Origin: Verrucomicrobiota bacterium
Lineage (GTDB): Bacteria; Verrucomicrobiota; Verrucomicrobiia; Verrucomicrobiales; V1-33
Assembly: GCA_003402705.1 (NCBI GenBank)
Contig: QQNF01000006.1
Location: 1-64,000 of the forward strand
DNA: 64,000 nucleotides
Direction: 5' to 3'
The notes under the pieces were generated by a model, which was not told the DNA's origin, did not search any database, and saw only the letters and a program-made list of their open reading frames with translations. This document shows positions 1 through 8,735 of this stretch, piece by piece. Every line of letters begins with the position of its first letter. The first letter of the stretch is position 1. Position numbers and translations under genes: made by a program.

Positions 1-365
1 AGCAAAGTGGCACGGGCATCTTGCCTGTGACCTCACCCCACAAGCCACCACAACAACACCCTCCCGGCCTTGTCATCCGCACCAGCCCCCCAATCCCAAC
101 GGGATTGCGCCCCAAAGCCCAAGCAAAGTGGCACGGGCATCTTGCCTGTGACCCCACCCCACAAGCCACCATAACAACACCCTCCCGGCCTTGTCATCCG
201 TACCAGCTCCCCCCCAATCCCAACGGGATTGCGCCCCAAAGCCCAAGCAAAGTGGCACGGGCATCTTGCCTGTGACCTCACCCCACAAGCCACCATAACA
301 ACACCCTCCCGGCCTTGTCATCCGTACCAGCTCCCCACCAATCCCAACGGGATTGCGTCCCCTAG
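1..365. repeat. Three tandem copies of a ~122-bp extragenic repeat
   Basis: Copies begin at 1, 122 and 246 (spacings 121 and 124 bp) and are nearly identical. Each holds a block reading GCACGGGCATCTTGCCTGTG, then a CCACAACAACACCC-like stretch, then ATCCCAACGGGATTGCG, itself a short inverted repeat (ATCCC/GGGAT). Open frames across it are artefacts of the repetition and have no coding character. A single 34-bp match to the first block recurs at 51099-51132, so this is a dispersed family, not a local satellite only. The window starts inside the array, so the true copy number is unknown. Confidence 0.85.
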
Positions 366-645
366 CCCAGGGTTGGACTGCGGCACGCAGGCCTACCCTG
401 GGTCCCCCGCAAAAAAACCCCCAACCCCAAGGGGGTTGCGTCCCCACAGACACTACCCTGACGCTTCACACCGCCCGCAAGAACGATCACCCACCCCTGA
501 CACGATTCCGCCCACCATCCGCCCAACTGACACCGCACCAACCGCCAGCCCCACGCATTTCACGCCATTTTAACACCAATCCCGCTAACCTATCCAACGA
601 TATCCCCTCACTCCACCAACCCGCGAACGTGAATCGCCCGCCGCC
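366..645. other. Intergenic region with a REP-like hairpin upstream of PEP-CTERM genes
   Basis: No gene seen. CCCAGGG at 366-372 pairs with CCCTGGG at 396-402 around a 23-nt loop, followed by a degenerate copy of the CCCCAAGGGGGTTGCG motif near 424-441 that resembles the end of the tandem repeat. The remainder to 645 is C-rich and shows no clear promoter. It probably contains the promoter of the PEP-CTERM pair. Confidence 0.4.
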
Positions 646-1305
646 ATGAAACTCCCCATGATCGCCATCGGATGCCTTCTGGCGGGCACAGGCCCCCAAT
701 TGATGGCCGCTTCCCTGCTCATGGATGATTTCACCGGGCCTGGATTCACCCTAAGCAGCGATCCTCGACTTCCAAGTGGAATCCAAAGTAGAAATGATGC
801 CCCGGTGCCGGCGAATCGCGATGTCCGTGGCTCATTAGGACCTGCATGGATAGTCACTCAGAATCCCACCGAAGGAACGCTCACCTATTCTTTTGACAAG
901 CTGAGGGGCCAGCCAAGCTCGTTCGACTCGTTGGGTTTCATGTACAGCTACGCCAACCGCCTGGCCAGCTTCGTGGGCCTCGACGCCGTTCAGTTGCAAA
1001 TCGACTCCATGGCGGGAACAGGACTCGTCAGCGCCTACGTTATCACTGCCACCACTGTCGATGAATTTAAGGTCGATCTACTGCCGAACACGACCGTCGT
1101 CCCCCTGTTGAATCCGTCAGGTGCGAACCCGATGCAGAATATCGTCGTCCAGATCTACCCAACCACGCCCAACTTCTCGCTGACCCTGTCCAGCTTGTGG
1201 CTCGTCCCAGAGCCAGGGTCCGCGTTACTCGCAGCAACGGCAGCCATCTGGCTGACATCCCGCCGCCGACGAGCACACCAAACCGCAGCCGCGATACCGC
1301 CATGA
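646..1305 (+). CDS. PEP-CTERM sorting-domain protein, copy 1
   Basis: A 219-aa secreted protein of unknown function. The N-terminus is a signal peptide (positive Lys, hydrophobic stretch, cleavage probable after LMAAS near residue 22). The C-terminus has the PEP-CTERM tripartite signal: the motif VPEPGSALL, a hydrophobic helix (LAATAAIWLT) and a basic cluster SRRRR, which exosortase-type enzymes recognise and process during export to the surface or matrix. The middle is Ser/Thr-rich beta-type sequence with no recognised fold. Its stop overlaps the start of the next gene (ATGA at 1302-1305), so the two are translationally coupled. No exosortase gene lies in the window. Confidence 0.8.
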   Translation: MKLPMIAIGCLLAGTGPQLMAASLLMDDFTGPGFTLSSDPRLPSGIQSRNDAPVPANRDVRGSLGPAWIVTQNPTEGTLTYSFDKLRGQPSSFDSLGFMYSYANRLASFVGLDAVQLQIDSMAGTGLVSAYVITATTVDEFKVDLLPNTTVVPLLNPSGANPMQNIVVQIYPTTPNFSLTLSSLWLVPEPGSALLAATAAIWLTSRRRRAHQTAAAIPP

Positions 1306-1934
1306 AACCCACAACGATCGCCATCGGATGCCTTCTGGCGGGCGCAGGCCCCCAATTGATGGCCGCTTCACTGCTCATGGATGATTTCACCGGGCCTGCC
1401 ATACAGCTCGGCAGCAACCCTCCACTTCCCACAGGGCTCCAAAGTGCCAATGATGCACCAGTCCTGGCATTTCGTTGGATACTCAGCATTGGCAATCCCG
1501 TTTGGCTCGTGACACAGGATCCAGCCGCGGGGACCCTTACCTACTCGCTGAATATGCTCAGAGGGCAACCCGGTGCGTCAGATTACTTGAGCATGATCTA
1601 TTCCTATGGGCAGTCACTCGCGAGCATCGTTGGTCTCAACTCGGTGCGATTGACCGTGGATTCGGTGGTCGGCAGCGCCATGGTGGGCGCGGTTGTCGCT
1701 GTCGGTCCCATCATGGAACAGCAGTTCGTTGCACTCGACACTGCCGGGAATATCGACATACCCCTAGTAAAGCCCTCTCTGCCTGACGCCAGCGCGCGCA
1801 TCGTCATCCGCATCTTCCCAACCACCCCCAACTTCTCGCTGACCCTGTCCAGCTTGTGGCTCGTCCCAGAACCCGGGTCCGCGTTGCTCGCAGCAACGGC
1901 AGCCGTCTGGCTGACATCCCGCCGTCGACGTTGA
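1302..1934 (+). CDS. PEP-CTERM sorting-domain protein, copy 2
   Basis: A 210-aa paralogue of the preceding gene. The ATG at 1302 is chosen because it aligns with the first copy's MK...AIGCLLAG signal peptide and overlaps its stop; the frame is open further upstream only because it runs through copy 1. The first ~30 residues (signal peptide and LLMDDFTGP) and the last ~45 (NFSLTLSSLWLVPEPGSALL plus SRRRR) are almost identical to copy 1, while the central ~130 residues are clearly diverged. This is a tandem duplication with conserved ends and a variable core. The function of the exported domain is unknown. Confidence 0.8.
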   Translation: MKPTTIAIGCLLAGAGPQLMAASLLMDDFTGPAIQLGSNPPLPTGLQSANDAPVLAFRWILSIGNPVWLVTQDPAAGTLTYSLNMLRGQPGASDYLSMIYSYGQSLASIVGLNSVRLTVDSVVGSAMVGAVVAVGPIMEQQFVALDTAGNIDIPLVKPSLPDASARIVIRIFPTTPNFSLTLSSLWLVPEPGSALLAATAAVWLTSRRRR

Positions 1935-1944
1935 CAGCCCCCCT

Positions 1945-3123
1945 TCACTGCACCTCGCCCCGCAGTGTCGCCAGTTGCCGTATCGGCACGGCCTCGATCT
2001 TCTCTCCCAGATCAAACCGGCGTTCGCCTGGATGAATCACGAACACCTGCCTCAGCCCGATATCCTGGATGGACTCGAGCATGGATCGAGTGCGCGCCGG
2101 GACAGGGCCCGCCTTGAACTCAAACCCGACAAGACCGCGGGATGTCTCCACCACCATGTCCATCTCGGTCCCGCTTTGGACCCCATAGCAGAAACAACTG
2201 GATGGCTCGAGTTCAAACCCGCGAATGACCTGCTCAATGCAGAACCCCTCCCACGACGCCCCATGCACCGGGTGGCTCATGACAGAGAGCAAATCCCTCA
2301 ACCCCAGCAGCGCATGTAGCAGCCCGGAGTCGCGGTAGTAATACCGCGACGCCTTGCGCAGCCGCTTCGACACGTTGGCAAAGTAGGGCGGCATCTCGCG
2401 CACGATGAACGCAGCCTTCAGCAGTTCCATGTGCCGCTGCACAGTCTTGTGACTAATGCCGAGAGTGCTGGCCACCGCGGAGTCATTCCACGCCTGCCCG
2501 TGATGGTGCGCCACCAGCAGCAGCAGGCGACGCAGTTGATCGCTGGTCAGTCTCGACTCGGCCAACTCGCGCAAATCACGCTCCGCCAGCGAGCGCAGGT
2601 AGTCGAGCCGCCAGCGGTGTGACAGTTGTCTGTCCGCCTGGAGAAATGACCGGGGATAACCACCGGCCCACCATAGCCGCTCCAGACCCGGCTCCAGTTC
2701 CTCCGGAGGCAGTTCATCCAGATGGAATCCGGCCATGTCGATGAAGCTGATGCGCCCGGCCAGCGACTCAGATGCCTCCTTCAGCAGCGCTGGCGAAGCA
2801 CTGCCGAGAATCAGGAATCGCGCCCGGGGCTCCGGGCGGTCGGCCAGCACTCGCAGGGCAGTGAAGAGATGCGGGCGCCGCTGGATCTCATCAATCACGA
2901 CAGTGCCAGTCAGTCGGTCGAGCACCGATTGCGGCCCGGACTCCAACCGCATCAGCGAGACGTCATCCTCCAGATCAAAATAATTCTCCGGCGGCACCCG
3001 CAGCGTCCGGGCCAGCCACGTTTTGCCCGATTGCCTCGGCCCAAGCAATGCCGTCACCGGCGAGGCCCCAAGGGACGCCATCACCTGCTGCTGGAGCCTG
3101 TGTCTGGGGAAAATCGAATTCAT
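1945..3123 (-). CDS. AAA ATPase with C-terminal DUF4143 domain
   Basis: A 392-aa protein of the AAA_14/DUF4143 type. Walker A GPRQSGKT lies near residues 28-35, Walker B VVIDEIQ near 75-81 and sensor-1-like LGSAS near 105. The C-terminal DUF4143 half ends in a PD-(D/E)XK-like pattern (SGTEMDMVVE...VGFEFK). The ATG at 3123 is preferred over upstream in-frame starts because the Walker region then lies at the normal distance and a 14-bp palindrome sits directly upstream. The family is abundant and poorly characterised, often near mobile or defence genes. It is divergent from the STAND gene at 3167 with only 43 bp between, so the two probably share control. Confidence 0.85.
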   Translation of the reverse strand: MNSIFPRHRLQQQVMASLGASPVTALLGPRQSGKTWLARTLRVPPENYFDLEDDVSLMRLESGPQSVLDRLTGTVVIDEIQRRPHLFTALRVLADRPEPRARFLILGSASPALLKEASESLAGRISFIDMAGFHLDELPPEELEPGLERLWWAGGYPRSFLQADRQLSHRWRLDYLRSLAERDLRELAESRLTSDQLRRLLLLVAHHHGQAWNDSAVASTLGISHKTVQRHMELLKAAFIVREMPPYFANVSKRLRKASRYYYRDSGLLHALLGLRDLLSVMSHPVHGASWEGFCIEQVIRGFELEPSSCFCYGVQSGTEMDMVVETSRGLVGFEFKAGPVPARTRSMLESIQDIGLRQVFVIHPGERRFDLGEKIEAVPIRQLATLRGEVQ

Positions 3124-3125
3124 AC

Positions 3126-3160
3126 CTTGCAAATTGGGAGTACTAATCCCAATTTGCAAG
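3126..3160. promoter_or_regulatory. Perfect 14-bp inverted repeat, probable operator
   Basis: CTTGCAAATTGGGA (3126-3139), a 7-nt centre, then TCCCAATTTGCAAG (3147-3160), perfectly palindromic and A+T-rich in a G+C-rich genome. It fills almost all of the 43 bp between two divergent start codons (3123 on -, 3167 on +). Its position fits a shared operator at which either the ATPase or an unlinked regulator controls both genes. A transcribed hairpin would be possible on either strand, but there is no T tract, so a terminator is unlikely. Confidence 0.6.
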
Positions 3161-3166
3161 CATTCT

Positions 3167-6100
3167 ATGCCCGCACTGCACACCCAGCCTGCGCCACCAC
3201 GGCTCCCATTTGAAGCGGAGAGCTTCGGCTGGGAGCATTTCGAGCGCTTTTGTGGAGCGTGGTTCGTCTCCGGCACCAGCCTGCCAAATTTGAACCTCAC
3301 CACCGAAGGTCCGTCCCGCCTGCAAATCACCGACGCGATGCGCTACGGCCCCGGAGGCGCAAAACAGCGCGGCATCGACATCCTCGCCACCATGGAGAAC
3401 GGCGCCACATGGGTCGTGCAGTGCAAGCACATGTCCAATTTCACCCGAGGCAAGGCGCAAGCCGCCATCACCAAGGCCGTGCAGGAATCCGGCTCACGCC
3501 AGCCCGCACGCTGGCTGCTCTGGGTCACCGGAACGGTCTCTACCGATGCGATCGATCTCGTGCAGGAGAACTACCCGGACTGGACCCTGTGGGACGGCGA
3601 ACGATTATCGCAGGAATTCCTCCTCCACACGCCCCGACGACAATCGTTCCAAATCATTGAGAGCATCTTCGGCACAGAGTGGGCCAAGGCATTCTTCCCG
3701 CTGCCGGACAACCTGCTGATCACTGCCGAGGAATTCTTCGGACGCTGGTCAGGCGAAGAACGGCTTTTCCATCATCGCACGGAATTTGTTGGCCGGAAGG
3801 ATTTGTTGGACCGCGTGACAGCGTTCGGTCATGGCGGCAAGGGCTCGAAGGCACTCATCCTCTCCGCTGCGGGTGGCATCGGCAAAACACGCCTGCTCCG
3901 CGCTGCCGCAGAGCGCATCGCCACCGAAGCCCCCGGCCGTGTCGTGCGATTCACCAATCCCGAAGCCCCGCAGGCCGAGCCGCCTCGCTACGAAGACGCC
4001 GCGACGCTTACCGTTTTCCACGACGACGCCCACCGGATCGAAACCGTGCCACCCTCGCTCCTCGGAGTCATGGCCAAAGCACAAGCCAGCGGCGCGCGAC
4101 TCATCCTCGCCACCCGCCCTGGGGCCGAAGATGCCCTGCGGGAACTCCTCATGCGCAGCGGTTGGCAATCGCAGGACATTGAAACCGCCTCAGTCAAAAA
4201 GCTCACGGAAGCCGAAAGGGTAGAACTCGCCGCCCGCTGTCTCGACGACACCCATCCCGACGCCGTGCGCCCGCTGGCTCAGATCTCAGAAGGATGCGCC
4301 CTCATCACGATCGTCGGCGCTGAACTCCTGCGCCGCGGCGACCTGACAAACCTTGATCTCGTCCGCAGCGACCACTTCCGCACGGAAGTCTTTCACCGCT
4401 TTGAAGGCCAGGAACTGGATCGCATCCGCGGCAGTCTCGACCGCCCACTCATGGAAAAGCTCCTGCGCTCCATCGCGCTGCTTTCACCGTGGCCCGGCAG
4501 CGACTCCGCCACCGCGCAGACAATGGCCGACTTCCTCGGCATCCAGCGCGGTCAGGTGGATGCTGCTTGCGATTCCCTTCTCGCCGGTGGCCTGCTCGTC
4601 CGAACCCGCGACGGCTATCGCATCACGCCAGACTTGTTTTCCGATCATCTCGCCTACGCCGCCTGCTATGATGCCGCCGGAAATACGACCACCTTCGTCG
4701 GTCCCTTCCTCGACCAGTTTGCCGAAGCACACTCGCAAACCGTCCTGAAAAACCTCGCCGAAGCCGAATGGCGCGCGCTGCAACAACACGGCAGCGAAGC
4801 CGCCTCCGTCGTCGCGCCTGTCTGGAACCGGTTCCTCGAGGACTTCACCAAGGCGTCCTTCTGGCAGCGTTCCCTCATGCTCGATCACTGGACAAAGTTT
4901 GCGTTCTACCAGCCGGAGCGATCTTTGGAACTCGCCGGCTGGGCAATGGATCTCGCAACAGCCCCGCCAGACAGGTTCACTTCAGAGTACGATAAACACT
5001 CCACCCTGCTGGAAAAAATCCCGGCGCTGCTCACCCCAGTCGCCATCTGGTCCGACGACTATCGCAATCAGGCTCTCGATCTGCTCTGGCGGCTTCGGCG
5101 TGACTTTCCGTGGACGGAACGCAGCGATGAAAATTCCGGCTACAGCCCCTTCGCCACGATCGCCAGCTTCAAGCACAACTTCCCCAAGGCCACCAATGGC
5201 GTCCTCGACTGGCTGGAGCGCCTCCTCGCCGGTCCCGAGGCCGCCCTCGCCGCAGACCGCCCGTCGTCATTCATCGAGACCGTCTTCGGCCCCTGCTTTG
5301 TCCGGTGCATCGAACAGAACTACATGCAGGACCGGCGAACCTTCGTCCTCAGTAACATCCCGGTCTCCGTCTCCAAAACGAAAGCCGTCCGTCAGCGCGC
5401 GTTCCGCATTCTTACCGAACAAATCATCCCGCGGGGCACCGTCGCTGCCATCAATTCCCTGCCAGCATTAGGCAAAATGCTCCATCAGCCAGCCTGGCAG
5501 TGCGAACTGAGCCCAGCTGAAGTCAAAGCATGGCTGCCGGAACAAAGGCAGGCATTGCAGGCGATTCGGGAAGTCGGTGACCGTTATCGGCATCCGCTGG
5601 TGCATCATCGCATCCGGCGCCTGCTCGCATGGCAAATCGTCTACGGGAAGCATGAAGAATTTCAGCCTGCCTGCATAGACATCGTCAACACGCTTCCGGA
5701 CACGTTGGAACTTCGGCTTGCCCGGCTCACGCTTTCCTACTGCCACGAAGACTGTTTGGGTGTCCATCGAGAAGTCAGTATTCCAGATAGACTGGAACGG
5801 GAGAAAATCCAATGGGCTGAACTTGCCGAGTCAGTCGCCATCCGGATCTTGGCAGACTATTCCAGCGTGGAAGGTATTCATGACCGCCTTGCCCACTGGG
5901 ACAGCCTCTGCCACGAATATGGCAGCAGTCCGCAACTGAGCCATCTGCTCGTAGAGATCGCGCAACAAGAGCCCCAGCGTGCGTTTGCACTCCTGGATCT
6001 GATTCATGCGACCCCAGGTTCCGTGTTGGAACATGATGCCGCAGTGCTGGTAGGTAGAACGGAAGGCGAACCTTCCTCTGCTCAGGAACAGGCCGTTCTT

Positions 6101-7141
6101 CTCGGGCTGGCGTCAGCGAATCCAACAATTGTGTGCAGCTTCTTGCACGCAGTAAAGTTTCGAAAGGATCTGAAGACGGACCGAATACTTGAAGCAGCTA
6201 TTCTCCTCGCAGGAAATGCAGAAGGACCCGTACTCGGATCGTTGATCGGCATGATCGAGTTCTCGCTCAGCCCACCAATGGCGACACGACTGATCCACGC
6301 CATACTACAGCGGACCATCTCAGACCCGGAAGCCACTCACCTATCCATCGCCGCCTGTCGTTGGGCGAGCTTTACGAAGGATGCTGAGATGCACCCTGAA
6401 ACCGCAGCGGCAATTCTCAATCGACTTCAACAATCGCAACACCTTAAAGCCAGCGATTTTGCGCCGGGATTCATTCACCTCGCAGCCGAGCGGTTTCCCC
6501 GACTCTTGTTTGAAATGTTTTACCGTCGCCTTGAACGTGCGGAAGCGCAGGACGATTCAGATTCATCAGACTTTACCCCTCTCCCTTACTACCCTGAACT
6601 GGCGCTGCGGGGACTGGAACAGGAGCCGGATTTCGAGAACCTTGCCCGTGACCTGCTCAAGCGGGTGCAGTCCGCACGGTCCGCCCAAGCACGCGATGCA
6701 TGGGAACGCCTCTTCACAATGTCCGTGGGAAAGATCAGCCCACTGCTGGAGCCATTGCTTCTGGAATGGCTGCCTAAGATCAACGATGTCGAAGAACTCG
6801 CAAATCTGATCGAACTGACCAAATTCGAAAGCTCCCTCGTCATTTTTCGGTTCCCTGCGCTTACGGAAGCAATCCTGCGCAAAGCCAAACAGTTTGGACC
6901 GAAGGCACTGAACCGGATCACGTGGGCACTCATCCACGGTGCCGGACCGCAGGGGCGCGGCTACACCAATGGCGAACTGAACCCCGAGTACCGCTACTTG
7001 CGCGAAGAATCCGAAAAGGCCGTCCGACTCCACGAGACAAACCCGGTTCTCCGCCCCTTCTTTGAGACCGTGCGGGAGAACGAAGTCCGGGACGAGCGGC
7101 TCCACCGAACGCTAATGGAAGTTGACCCAGAAGACTGGTGA
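3167..7141 (+). CDS. Mrr-like nuclease / STAND NTPase, Avs-like defence candidate
   Basis: A 1324-aa three-part protein. Residues 15-160 resemble an Mrr-type restriction endonuclease: GID at 69-71 followed by WVVQCK at 82-87 gives the D...QxK active site of the PD-(D/E)XK fold. After FVGR (207-210) comes a STAND-type P-loop NTPase with Walker A AAGGIGKT at 234-241 and Walker B-like TVFHDD at 282-287. The remaining ~850 residues are helical and Leu/Ala-rich, as in TPR/HEAT-type sensor regions. This order matches Avs (antiviral STAND) proteins, which sense phage proteins and then cut DNA; whether this one does so is inference. ATG 3167 is chosen because earlier in-frame starts would run through the palindrome and the divergent gene. 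Base composition is balanced, unlike the core. Confidence 0.75.
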   Translation: MPALHTQPAPPRLPFEAESFGWEHFERFCGAWFVSGTSLPNLNLTTEGPSRLQITDAMRYGPGGAKQRGIDILATMENGATWVVQCKHMSNFTRGKAQAAITKAVQESGSRQPARWLLWVTGTVSTDAIDLVQENYPDWTLWDGERLSQEFLLHTPRRQSFQIIESIFGTEWAKAFFPLPDNLLITAEEFFGRWSGEERLFHHRTEFVGRKDLLDRVTAFGHGGKGSKALILSAAGGIGKTRLLRAAAERIATEAPGRVVRFTNPEAPQAEPPRYEDAATLTVFHDDAHRIETVPPSLLGVMAKAQASGARLILATRPGAEDALRELLMRSGWQSQDIETASVKKLTEAERVELAARCLDDTHPDAVRPLAQISEGCALITIVGAELLRRGDLTNLDLVRSDHFRTEVFHRFEGQELDRIRGSLDRPLMEKLLRSIALLSPWPGSDSATAQTMADFLGIQRGQVDAACDSLLAGGLLVRTRDGYRITPDLFSDHLAYAACYDAAGNTTTFVGPFLDQFAEAHSQTVLKNLAEAEWRALQQHGSEAASVVAPVWNRFLEDFTKASFWQRSLMLDHWTKFAFYQPERSLELAGWAMDLATAPPDRFTSEYDKHSTLLEKIPALLTPVAIWSDDYRNQALDLLWRLRRDFPWTERSDENSGYSPFATIASFKHNFPKATNGVLDWLERLLAGPEAALAADRPSSFIETVFGPCFVRCIEQNYMQDRRTFVLSNIPVSVSKTKAVRQRAFRILTEQIIPRGTVAAINSLPALGKMLHQPAWQCELSPAEVKAWLPEQRQALQAIREVGDRYRHPLVHHRIRRLLAWQIVYGKHEEFQPACIDIVNTLPDTLELRLARLTLSYCHEDCLGVHREVSIPDRLEREKIQWAELAESVAIRILADYSSVEGIHDRLAHWDSLCHEYGSSPQLSHLLVEIAQQEPQRAFALLDLIHATPGSVLEHDAAVLVGRTEGEPSSAQEQAVLLGLASANPTIVCSFLHAVKFRKDLKTDRILEAAILLAGNAEGPVLGSLIGMIEFSLSPPMATRLIHAILQRTISDPEATHLSIAACRWASFTKDAEMHPETAAAILNRLQQSQHLKASDFAPGFIHLAAERFPRLLFEMFYRRLERAEAQDDSDSSDFTPLPYYPELALRGLEQEPDFENLARDLLKRVQSARSAQARDAWERLFTMSVGKISPLLEPLLLEWLPKINDVEELANLIELTKFESSLVIFRFPALTEAILRKAKQFGPKALNRITWALIHGAGPQGRGYTNGELNPEYRYLREESEKAVRLHETNPVLRPFFETVRENEVRDERLHRTLMEVDPEDW

Positions 7142-7308
7142 CATCGCGTTGCTAGCAGCACATCACCTCAGGTGTCCAGCCCTCGCAGCAATCAAACTGA
7201 AAGCTCTCGCCAATTTCCCCTGCCACGCCGCGCCACGGATCCCAAGGATCGAGGCCGTAATTCCAGCGACGCTACCACTTTGCTTCCCAGAGGTGCCGCA
7301 TCACCCGT

Positions 7309-7929
7309 CTACGGCTCACCGCGCCACACCACCCGAAACTCTAATCCGGTCCAGCCGCGCCACAGGTATTCCTGCAAAAAGGATCGCCAGTCTTCCGGCA
7401 CTGAGCCTTCGGGAGGACTGGCCGCTTCCGGCGGTCCGCCAATCGCGGGAGTCAATTCTGAATCTCTCGCCTGCACGAATAACTGATTCGGGCATTCAGC
7501 AATGGCGAACAGAGCGCAACTGCCGGGAAGGCGGTGCCGTAAGAACTTCGGACTTCCTACCGTCCCATCACCGGCGATGCACGACCGGTCCAGCGAATTG
7601 AAAACACCGCGTGCAGGCAGGTGCCAAATGGTGAATTCCTCCAATGCCGTTCTCACGGAGAGAAGCTCGCCATTCTCAAGGTAAAGCTCCAGTCCAGATG
7701 AGGCCGACAACTCCGAGCGGAAAGCCAGCATGCCGGGAAAGCCCTCCACCTTCAGAAAATCCGTTCCTGCATTGCCCACCACCACGGCATCAGGCACACT
7801 CCAATCACACTCAACTTCCAAGCCCTCAGCCGCACGTTCAAGCAAGGCCCGGGCTGTCCCGTCCTCAACGGTCAACACATCCGCATCGGCAGACAGTGTG
7901 ATGCCAACAACGTTAATCGCGGAATTCAT
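7309..7929 (-). CDS. Hypothetical protein, second gene of a two-gene unit
   Basis: About 206 aa from ATG 7929 (MNSAINVVG). No family recognised. Visible: a beta-strand-rich acidic N-terminal half (GITLSADADVLTVEDG), no signal peptide and no membrane segment. It lies 8 bp downstream of the gene at 7938-8546 on the same strand, so the two are co-transcribed. Small acidic cytosolic proteins in such pairs are often immunity proteins of polymorphic toxin systems, but no toxin is present here, so that remains a guess. Confidence 0.55.
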   Translation of the reverse strand: MNSAINVVGITLSADADVLTVEDGTARALLERAAEGLEVECDWSVPDAVVVGNAGTDFLKVEGFPGMLAFRSELSASSGLELYLENGELLSVRTALEEFTIWHLPARGVFNSLDRSCIAGDGTVGSPKFLRHRLPGSCALFAIAECPNQLFVQARDSELTPAIGGPPEAASPPEGSVPEDWRSFLQEYLWRGWTGLEFRVVWRGEP

Positions 7930-7937
7930 GGCTGCGC

Positions 7938-8546
7938 TTACATGTAGGCTTTCTCCGCCTCGATGAGCTTCAGGCCAGTATAGCCCTGCTTGCGATACCA
8001 CTGGACGAAATCCCTCTCCGGAGGAAGATCAGGGCTATGCACGGCGAAAACCCCCACAGTATATTCGGGTATAGTGAACAGGCCGCCATCCGGCAGACGA
8101 TCATCGTGGAATGCAATCTTGGAAATGGCATAGCCCCATCTCCGCTCAGATCGCTCCAAGTCCACCAATCCTTCCTTCCGTGACGGAAGCAACGGGTTGA
8201 ATGAGTAAATCAACTTCCCTGAGTCGGCGATCTCCATCGGCAACAATTCTCCCGCGACCTCCAATAGTTCGCGCATAATTACATCGCAGTAAACTTTCTC
8301 GGATATGGCAAAACGTCCGGCGAGCGGTGCATTCATGAAATCCGAGGCCGGTAATCGCGGGCTACGGACAAATGCTGCAAATCCCCCAAACCAAGGCGAC
8401 ACCGACTCCAAGTTTCTGCACGCTTCGAACCACCGACGATGCACCGGACTGGAATCGGACTCGGGCATGTCCGGCAAGTAGTCCTGAAACCTAGTATCAA
8501 TGATATCAGCACGATAAGCTCGTTTCATATTTTTTCTTAGCATCAT
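7938..8546 (-). CDS. Hypothetical protein, possible Imm11/DUF1629-type immunity protein
   Basis: About 202 aa. The arrangement of an N-terminal strand region, a middle with AISEKVYCDVIM and a C-terminal end FVQWYRKQGYTGLKLIEAE resembles the DUF1629/Imm11 group, in which a buried aromatic core ends with a GL-phi-F/I motif. This is a weak resemblance by eye. Three starts are possible (ATG 8546, 8543 and 8528); the last has an A-rich AAGAAAAAAT leader. It is co-directional with the 7309-7929 gene. Codon use is less C/G-extreme than in the core genes to the right, in line with an accessory region. Confidence 0.5.
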   Translation of the reverse strand: MMLRKNMKRAYRADIIDTRFQDYLPDMPESDSSPVHRRWFEACRNLESVSPWFGGFAAFVRSPRLPASDFMNAPLAGRFAISEKVYCDVIMRELLEVAGELLPMEIADSGKLIYSFNPLLPSRKEGLVDLERSERRWGYAISKIAFHDDRLPDGGLFTIPEYTVGVFAVHSPDLPPERDFVQWYRKQGYTGLKLIEAEKAYM

Positions 8547-8735
8547 TCATCCCACCACCGGACACCGGGGAATTGAGAGTTGGGATCACTTACTTCGGCA
8601 GCGATTATCTGAAGTTCATCGCGCAAGTCCATCCCTTGGGCCGCCGCCGCTTCAAGCCTATCGACAATCGCAACCGCACACTCGTTATAATGAATCCTGC
8701 TGTGTGGAGGCCCCCCATTCCCCTACTCCCCCCCC

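Noticed and set aside
21-699. Several overlapping frames over the left-end repeats as genes
   Set aside because: Frames follow repeat period and read the same peptide repeatedly on both strands; no start signals or domains.
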